DNA from: Nymphaea colorata
Taxonomy: Eukaryota; Streptophyta; Magnoliopsida; Nymphaeales; Nymphaeaceae
NCBI RefSeq assembly: GCF_008831285.2
Contig: NC_045138.2
Span: forward strand, 7,221,205-7,285,204
Length of the DNA stretch: 64,000 bases
Direction: 5' to 3'
This document shows, in pieces, positions 57,652 to 64,000 of this stretch (its first letter is position 1; every line of letters starts with the position of its first letter). The notes below the pieces were generated by a model that worked only from the letters and a program-made list of their open reading frames with translations, was not told the DNA's origin and did no database searches. The position numbers and the translations under genes were made by a program.

Positions 57652-59057
57652 CTAAGCAAGTTTTTTCATGTGCGAGTAGTTCTTTTCATACTGCACAAAT
57701 GTCTTACTGATGTAATAAATGGCATGTTCTATTCGGCATCCTTCTTCATATTGAGCCAGAAATCCACCACAGGCTGAATCGTTAACTGTGATGTAAAGGA
57801 GTAGAGGTTCCCCTAAAATTGGAGGTTTTAAAATTGGTGGGCAAAGAAGATACTTCTTGATCTTTTCGAATGAGGTTTGACATTCATGCCCCCATTCAAA
57901 TTTGACTCCTTTCCGCAGTAAATGGTTGAAGGGTTCGCATCTCATGGCGAGATTAGATATAAACCTTCTGATTGACTGAATTCTGCCTTGCAAGCTGCGT
58001 AGCTCCTTAAGATTTTTGGGGGTGACATTTCGATGATCGCCTTTGCTTTGGAAGGATCCATCTCGATTCCCTTTTGGCTGACCATAAATCCCAAAAGCTT
58101 ACCGGATTCCACACCAAATACACATTTTTGTGGATTCAATCTAAGTTTGTATTGTAAGAGTCTATCAAAAACTTGAGAGAGAATGTTGATGTGATTCTCC
58201 CTTGTTTTTGACTTAATTAGTAGATCATCTACATATGCATCCATGATTTGATGTATTTGGTCATGAAAAATAGCTGCCATAGCCCTTTGATATGTTGCCC
58301 CAGCGTTCTTCAAACCAAATGGCATTACTGTATAGCAGAAGGTACCCCATGGGGTTGTAAATGATGTTTTGGCTTGATCTTGAGCTGCCAACTTAATTTG
58401 GTTATAACCAGAATATCCATCCATAAAGGAGAACATAGCGTGACCTACGGTACTGTCTACCAACAAGTCAATGTTTGGAAGTGGGTAGTCATCCTTTGGT
58501 GTAGCCTTAATCAAATCTCTGAAATCGATGCAGAGCCGAATTTTGCCATTTTTCTTTGGGACTACCACAATGTTTGCTAACCATTCAGGATAGTCGATTG
58601 TTCGGATGAACCCTGCCTTTAGTAGGTCTTCCAGGCCTTCCTTAACTTGCCCCTCAAGACGAGGGTCTAGTTTCCTCAACTTTTGTTTGATTGGCTTGCA
58701 TTCTGGTTTCAATGGTAGTCGATGCTCGACTAATTTTGTATCAAGTCCTGGCATGTCCTCATAAGTCCACGCAAAGGCTTCTTGATGCTTTTTGAGGAAG
58801 TCTATCAACTCTTTTCTTTCTTCTGCTGAGAGACTTGTTCCAATTTGCAAAATCTTTGGACTCTCTTCCGTGCCAATGTTAATTTCCTCAATCGGATCAT
58901 TAATCAGAGGTGACGGTTGATCTTGCTTTCTCATTTGGATGAACTCTGGACATTCGGCCTCAGTGAGTTCTGGATTTATCTCCTTAAAAGCTTTTGATGT
59001 TTGATCCTCAAATGCCATCCTAAAGATTGTAAAGAAGTTAGATGAAATTTGAGACAT
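57652..59057 (-). pseudogene. Reverse transcriptase and first RNase H of the Ty3/gypsy element (frameshifted)
   Basis: 59057-57942 holds RT: LRKLDPRLEGQVKEGLEDLL, WLANIVVVPKKNGKIRLCID, FMDGYSGYNQI, MPFGLKNAGATYQRAM and the intact active-site box YVDDLLIKS. A frameshift near 57990 moves to 57993-57652, which carries the first RNase H (LLLYITVNDSACGGFLAQ, YYISKTFVQYEKNYS). A stop/frameshift near 57655 separates it from the next ORF. RT active residues are present, but the frame is broken twice. Confidence 0.92.
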
Positions 59058-59176
59058 TGTATATGGAAGTAATTTGTATTTGTCATTGTATTTTTGAAGG
59101 TATTACAAAATGAAGACACTTGGTCTATTTGAGTACAATGACGACAAAATGACAAAATGATGGCGGATTTGTTGAT

Positions 59177-60618
59177 TCAAATTGATGGTGAACATCCGCC
59201 TATGGTATTGCTCTTGACGAAAGGTACTGGCTTGAATTCTTCCTCAACATCCACTTTTTCATAGCTTTGGCACCCCAAGGCTTGAGTGCCTCGTTGTCCT
59301 GTCAAAGTAACTGGTTCCAAGATTCCATTTTCATGTTTGCCAAGGCCAGTAAATGGCTGGTAGCCATGGCGTATGAGTAAATCCAATCCTTTCTCATTCT
59401 GGCAGAATTTCTTGAACAACGGATGACTTTTGTAACTTGTTTCAAGTTTGGTACCCCTTTTCACCCATACCTGTTTCTTTGGTTTCTGAATGGCCAATCT
59501 GCTAAGACTTTGAGATATTTCTTCCTCTTTGCAGACTCGAATACTGGGTACCTCAATTGTATATGTTGGTACCGGAATCATTGGGTGTACAAGCCGACTT
59601 TCCCTATCCTCTGCATAAATGGTTATAGAATTCCCGTTGTGAGTCCATTTGACACACTGATGTAGAGTGGAGGGAACTGCATTGGTAGCATGGATCCATG
59701 GCCTGCCAAGCAACAAGTTGAAGGAGGGTTCTATATCCACCACATGAAATAAAACCCGATGATACGTCTCAGAAATATTCAAATCCAGACATATGCATCC
59801 TAGGCATGGTTGTCCTGTCCCGTCATATCCATGGATGAAAATTTTGGATGGAGTATAGTCAGCCTGTCTTATGCCCAACTCACGAGCTGTTTGTTGTGGA
59901 CAGATGTTCAGGCTTGCTCCACCATCAATTAAAACGTGGGAGACTCTGGTGCCCCTTGTCTCTATCACTATGTGCAAGGCGTCATTGTGCGATGCACCTC
60001 CAGTTGGTAGATCTTTATCAGAGAATATGATCGGACTATTTTCACATAATTCAAAAGCCCATTCATTCCCCTGTTAGGGCTAAACCCTCCCTTCTTGACT
60101 TCAGGTAAGGGGTCCAATTCATTGAAAATGGATTCTAATGGTTCAGGGTCGCACACTTGTGACTTCTGATCAATCTCTGTCAGATGGTCTTGTTTAACCA
60201 GTCCGGTTTGTGCATTGATGGATCCTTTATCATGTTTGAAAAGCAATCCAAAGAAATCCAGGGACGCTGTATCCCTTTTGTTTGTCACCATAATTTGACG
60301 ACCTGTTGAAAATCTGACCATCGAAACTATTCCTTTGCCATGTTTAGGAAAAGGATTCTTGAGAATGTCCGGCTGTTCACTGACCTCTTTGATTATTTCT
60401 TTGTCAACTGCATCTTGCACAATATTTTTAAGTACAAGGCAGTCTTCTGTATCATGTCCTGGAGCGCGATGAAATTTGCAGAATTGCTCTTTGTTTTTCC
60501 CCATCATTGGTGGGGGGTTGGAGACTTTTGGGAGAAACAGAGTACCTCTTTCGATTAGCATATGCATGACCTCTTCATAACTTTGTTGTAATGGGGTAAA
60601 TTTTCTATCGTACCCCAT
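59177..60618 (-). pseudogene. Zinc-binding and protease region of the Ty3/gypsy element (frameshifted)
   Basis: 60618-59968 holds the zinc-binding CKFHRAPGHDTEDC motif typical of Tat-type gag-pol. A 1-bp loss near 60063 shifts the frame. From about 60000 the protease is read in 59977-59177, with the aspartate box VLIDGGASLNICP and the flap/C-terminal wording LLLGRPWIHATNAVPSTLHQ. A G-patch-like stretch (LLIRHGYQPFTGLGKHENG) follows near 59350. Confidence 0.9.
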
Positions 60619-60667
60619 CCAGGATGTTTGTTTTTGGTGCCACTACTACTGCCACTAGCTCTGTCCA

Positions 60668-61743
60668 TTACCCCTTTATTCTTGGGATATTCAGACTTTT
60701 CTTTCTTGAAGGCTGCAGCGTTGGCCACGATGTTGGCTGGAGCATTCTGACTTCTGCTATTCTTTTTTGTATCTTCCTTACTTTTACCGGGATGACAGCA
60801 TCAAAAGCTCCATTCTCAATTCCTGCTTCAATGCATTCTGCCCTCTCAGTGAGATCGATGAAAGACTTGATTGGAGCATTGGAAATGAGGCTCCTTAATG
60901 GTTGTGTCAAATTGTTTACGATCAATCCCAGTGCATGGGATTGAGAGATTGGGTCTCTCATCTTGTTGCAAGAAGACCTCCACCTCTGAATAAAATCTCT
61001 CACCTTTTCACCTGGCCTCTGTTTTAGATAGCATAATGTGGTGATCGTTGGTGCAGTTTCAACGTTTTGAATGAACCTTTCGATGAAAAGGTTGATTAAC
61101 ATGTCAAAATTTTTCAATTCCACTGGGTTGATGTGTTCCCGATACCATTGTGCTGCAATTCTTCTAGGCTTCTAGGGAAACATCGAAAGAGGGCCCTATG
61201 ATTGTGGCGGAATTTGTAGCATTCAGCAAAGAACATGGCCAAATGTGCCTTTGGGTCTCCATGGCCATCAAATTTGATAAATTTCTTGGGCAAGTTTTTT
61301 ATGTGTATGTCATTTTCGAAGCTTTCGTAGAAATCTTCGCAAGTGAAATTCCTCTTGTTCTTGCCTTTAAGTTGTACTGCATTTAACTTTTTTTCAACTT
61401 CCTGGATTTTTGTTTTCCAGGATTCTCCCTTCTTCTTTTTCTTGGGAGTTTTCGGTTCTTCCTCACTACTAGATTCTGTTGTAGCGTCTTCAGAAGAGTC
61501 TGAACTGCTTGATGAGTACTTTCTTGTTTTCTTCCCTTTCTTTTTGGCTTTTTCTGCCTGCGCTTGTTCTTCATTGAACATGATCATGTATTTCCGGAAT
61601 CTTCTGTATTCCTCAAATTCTGGGTCATTTATTTCCACCTTGGGAGGTGTTTCTGAGGAGGATTCTTCTCCCCTATCTCCTATAAAAGGTTGATCAAGCT
61701 CCATTTCACTCCTTCTCCTGCTTTGGCTTCTGGTTTCAACCAT
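60668..61743 (-). pseudogene. gag of the Ty3/gypsy element (frameshifted)
   Basis: The likely start is ATG 61743 (MVETRSQSRRR), since such a start is common in Tat-type gag and the upstream 39 codons look non-coding. A Ser/Lys-rich acidic-basic stretch follows, then the capsid-type region (FIKFDGHGDPKAHLAMFFAE). A frameshift near 61165 moves to 61123-60668 (NFDMLINLFIERFIQ, LKQRPGEKVRDFIQRWRSSC). A stop closes it at 60668. It cannot make a whole Gag as read. Confidence 0.9.
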
Positions 61744-61926
61744 AAAGTGGATGTTCACCTTGCAAGAAGAAAAATTGAAAATGTTAGGATGTGAATTGAT
61801 GAGAGGTGACAAATTTTGATTACATATTAAAAGAAAGATGAGAATGACAAAACTTGACAAAGTTTAACATAACTTGACAAAACTTGACAAATTTTGGCTT
61901 AATGACAATGAACTAGACATGACAAT

Positions 61927-63138
61927 CTAGGACAGAAGGATAGATGGGCGGACTTCATCCCACCATTTTACATATTCGGGACCCATTCCTGGACCAAGGA
62001 TAAGATACAAGTGAGCAAATGATTCCCAACGTTGCTGGGCATAGGTGTATATCTCGGACCACTCTTCAGTGTCTAGTTCACACTCCACAATGGCTCCTTC
62101 TGACTCAATTGGATATGCCTTCCTCTGACGCAGTGAGAATTGCCTGAGGCAACGCTCCGGATGAAATTCAATTATGAAAAACGGTCCCAATAGAAGACTT
62201 CCTCTGACTGGGTTGTAAGTGTATCTTGACTTGATGACCTCTCGATCAAAGAAGTCCCAAATGATGGTGGAGTCATCAACTTCCTCCATCTTTCTGCGGT
62301 AGTGCTCCATACTAGATAACTGACCGTCTGTGTTTTGAAAATGACATGATTGTGGCCCCACATGTTTGTAGAACCATGCTTGCAGTGCAAAGACACATCC
62401 TTCTATCGAGTCTGCATCTCCAATTGAAAATTTGGCCAACCCTCTATAAAGGAATGCCAAGGCTGCCATTGCTATGGAAATGTGACGGACTTGGACATGC
62501 CCCCATTTTCTGAAGAGGCGAGCTATGCAGAAATCCATTATGTGTTCTTCATTATTGAAGAAGATAAGACCCACGGTACAAGTCACTATGGACTTTTTGT
62601 ACTTGTCTGCAACAGTTCTAGATAGTGACGCAGGGTTGACAAATTGGGAGTATGTTTCACCAAGCTCTTGTAGTTGAAGATATTGATGTCCATCTTTCTC
62701 TAGAAAATGCCAACTCCTTTTCCCTGTGAGTTTACGAATCACTTCTAGAGTTTTGACTTGACCTTGGTTTACAAGGAACTGGTCTTCAATTGGACCTCTT
62801 GGGTCACCTTTTGGTTCTGGCAAACCCATAATGTTGGAGAACTCATCAAGAGTGATTGTCATTTCACCCCATGGAAACCAGAATGTGTTGGTCCTTGGGT
62901 TCCATCTTTCAGCAATTGCATGGATTAGATTGCCATTGATAGGCTGTATGGCAAGACTGACTGCTTCTTCAAGTCCGCAATCCTCTAAGTGATCCGGGAA
63001 CATACACCGAAAAGTTGGGTACCATGAAAGATACCACTGAGGTAGGTAGACTCCACTTGGGATGATGCGAAGTCCGGATCGGCCTTGACATGACCCGAAT
63101 AGGATGTGGTCATATGGGAAGATACTTTCTGAGTCCAT
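61927..63138 (-). CDS. Extra ORF with plant mobile domain (PMD) upstream of gag
   Basis: An intact 403-residue ORF on -, 183 bp upstream of the gag ATG in the same orientation. Wording such as IAERWNPRTNTFWFPWGEMT, LDEFSNIMGLPEPKG, FCIARLFRKWGHVQ and SIAMAALAFLYRGLAKFSIG is that of the plant mobile domain (aminotransferase-like PMD), known from MAIN/MAIL-type nuclear proteins and from transposable elements. Tat/Ogre elements often carry an ORF before gag. Its lack of stops, beside a gag, protease and RT each with frameshifts, is striking. The role in the element is unknown; effects on silencing or expression are only inference. Confidence 0.8.
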   Translation of the reverse strand: MDSESIFPYDHILFGSCQGRSGLRIIPSGVYLPQWYLSWYPTFRCMFPDHLEDCGLEEAVSLAIQPINGNLIHAIAERWNPRTNTFWFPWGEMTITLDEFSNIMGLPEPKGDPRGPIEDQFLVNQGQVKTLEVIRKLTGKRSWHFLEKDGHQYLQLQELGETYSQFVNPASLSRTVADKYKKSIVTCTVGLIFFNNEEHIMDFCIARLFRKWGHVQVRHISIAMAALAFLYRGLAKFSIGDADSIEGCVFALQAWFYKHVGPQSCHFQNTDGQLSSMEHYRRKMEEVDDSTIIWDFFDREVIKSRYTYNPVRGSLLLGPFFIIEFHPERCLRQFSLRQRKAYPIESEGAIVECELDTEEWSEIYTYAQQRWESFAHLYLILGPGMGPEYVKWWDEVRPSILLS

Positions 63139-63938
63139 CTAGACAAGAGAAGGTATTAGACTTTGACATGAATTGACCCAATAGAGACTCGAGAAGAGTT
63201 TTGACATTGGGTTTGGACATGGACTTAGGGGCAAAGTAAAACATCACATGCGTCCAAACAAGCAGTTAATGAAAAATTGATAATGCAATTCCTAGGACTC
63301 TTGCCTATATGCATTATTTTGAAAATTGGTCTTGGAACCTATGGAAAATAAATGGGTAAATGGTTCTTTATTTATCCAAAATTTATGGTATACCTATATA
63401 CCAAATTTATGGTACTAGCATTGACTCCTCCAAGGGTTTTCTAGATTTGGGCTCTCCGTTTCTCCTTGTTCACCCATCGATATACCGGGACTATTGTCCG
63501 TTTCGGTACTAATGGGGGGACTTCTCAGTCCAATTGGGTGGTCCAGTTGTAAGGCTATATCTTGGACTAATGTCCTAGAAATAGCCCGGCAACATGATGA
63601 CCGGGATATGATATAGGTAAGGATTTGTTTTTCAAATTCATGAGAAGATGCAAAATAGATGGCTCTATTGCATACATTCCTAAGAGATGGATTTGAAATT
63701 TTGAGAGCATACATGGGCTGCATACAATCCTTAAATTGAGGAGGGGTAGGATAAATTGAAATGAATGAGGTTCATGAAATCTCCTCAATGTACACTACAT
63801 GACGTCGGTATGCATTTTTGTGAATTTAATTTTTTTTTTTTTTTTGTGCAATTGATGTTCGACATTGGTGAAAATAACTCATATATGATCCAAATAAGTC
63901 TTTAGACAAACAATGACGGGTCCACCGGGTGTGCCATC
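63139..63938 (-). other. Ty3/gypsy untranslated leader with primer-site candidate
   Basis: About 800 bp between the 5' LTR and the PMD ORF. On - the LTR end GCGAACA is followed after 2 nt by TGGCACACCCGGTGGACC, a TGG-starting primer-binding-site candidate (63919-63936). I could not name the tRNA. ORFs at 63415-63788 have no known motif. Confidence 0.6.
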
Positions 63939-64000
63939 TGTTCGCACCCCACTCCTTTTTCAAGAAGGTCGAAATGCGAGTCAGCAAAATTCTTTTAAAA
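63939..64000 (-). repeat. Ty3/gypsy 5' LTR, truncated by window end
   Basis: 62 bp identical in reading to 50764-50825 (TGTTCGCACCCC...CAGCAAAATTCTTTTAAAA). The rest lies outside the window. Confidence 0.92.

Larger units (their letters stand above)
50764..64000 (-). mobile_element. Ty3/gypsy retrotransposon, Tat/Ogre-like, with PMD ORF (runs off window)
   Basis: A minus-strand element with very long LTRs (3.8 kb). Minus-strand order is leader, extra ORF with plant mobile domain, gag, protease, RT, RNase H, a second (archaeal-type) RNase H, integrase, which is the dual-RNase-H Tat/Ogre arrangement. The 3' LTR is 50764-54562. The 5' LTR starts at 63939 and matches the first 62 bp of the 3' LTR before the window ends. 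If both LTRs are equal, the element is about 17 kb. The polypurine tract and a primer-site candidate are visible. It is broken at several frames. Confidence 0.93.

Overview
The window is nuclear DNA of a seed plant, almost certainly a flowering plant. The evidence is a cluster of intronless dirigent-protein genes, plant-type LTR retrotransposons (Copia and a dual-RNase-H Ty3/gypsy of the Tat/Ogre type), hAT elements, a decayed piece of plastid ycf2, and AT-rich spacers with long (TA)n tracts. I do not assign a species. No rRNA or functional tRNA gene, CRISPR array or bacterial operon is visible.

The first 41 kb are a dirigent (DIR) cluster shaped by duplication and transposition. Three DIR copies lie on + (A 5867-11821, B 15969-16548, C 21186-21755) and two on - (D 26790-27362, E 36696-40587), so the two arms point at each other around 22-26 kb. 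The arms are built from duplicated units of upstream block, gene and downstream block. Only C and D are intact (189 and 190 aa, signal peptide plus complete dirigent domain, TATA box about 65 bp upstream). A has an early stop and frameshifts and is split by a 5.4-kb Copia element. B has lost its TATA box through a 56-bp deletion and is frameshifted by a 7-bp tandem duplication. E is split in codon 4 by a 3.3-kb hAT element but is otherwise open. Two further units have lost the gene: one at 1-4.1 kb, where a two-exon UBR7-like fragment sits in its place, and one at 30.9-33.3 kb.

Smaller elements also decorate the cluster. There are two copies of a ~0.5-kb GC-rich hAT-like MITE, one with a related empty site in the same window. 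A Tourist/Harbinger-like 1.6-kb element, an imperfect (TA)n-linked minisatellite, SINE-like tRNA-derived heads and the ycf2 fragment make up the rest.

From about 43.7 kb rightwards the window is a nest of transposons. A Copia gag-protease remnant (+) is broken by an MYM-type/DUF4371 hAT relic (+). That relic is abutted by a very large Tat/Ogre-like Ty3/gypsy element on - (50764 to beyond 64000; 3.8-kb LTR). This element carries an intact extra ORF with a plant mobile domain upstream of gag. Its gag, protease and RT are broken by frameshifts, but the aRNase H-integrase ORF (674 aa) is open.

If expressed, DIR-C and DIR-D would be secreted to the apoplast and steer phenoxy-radical coupling in lignan-type metabolism. 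The rest of the cluster reads as birth-and-death evolution driven by duplication and insertion. All calls come from reading the sequence and recognising families; no database search was run.
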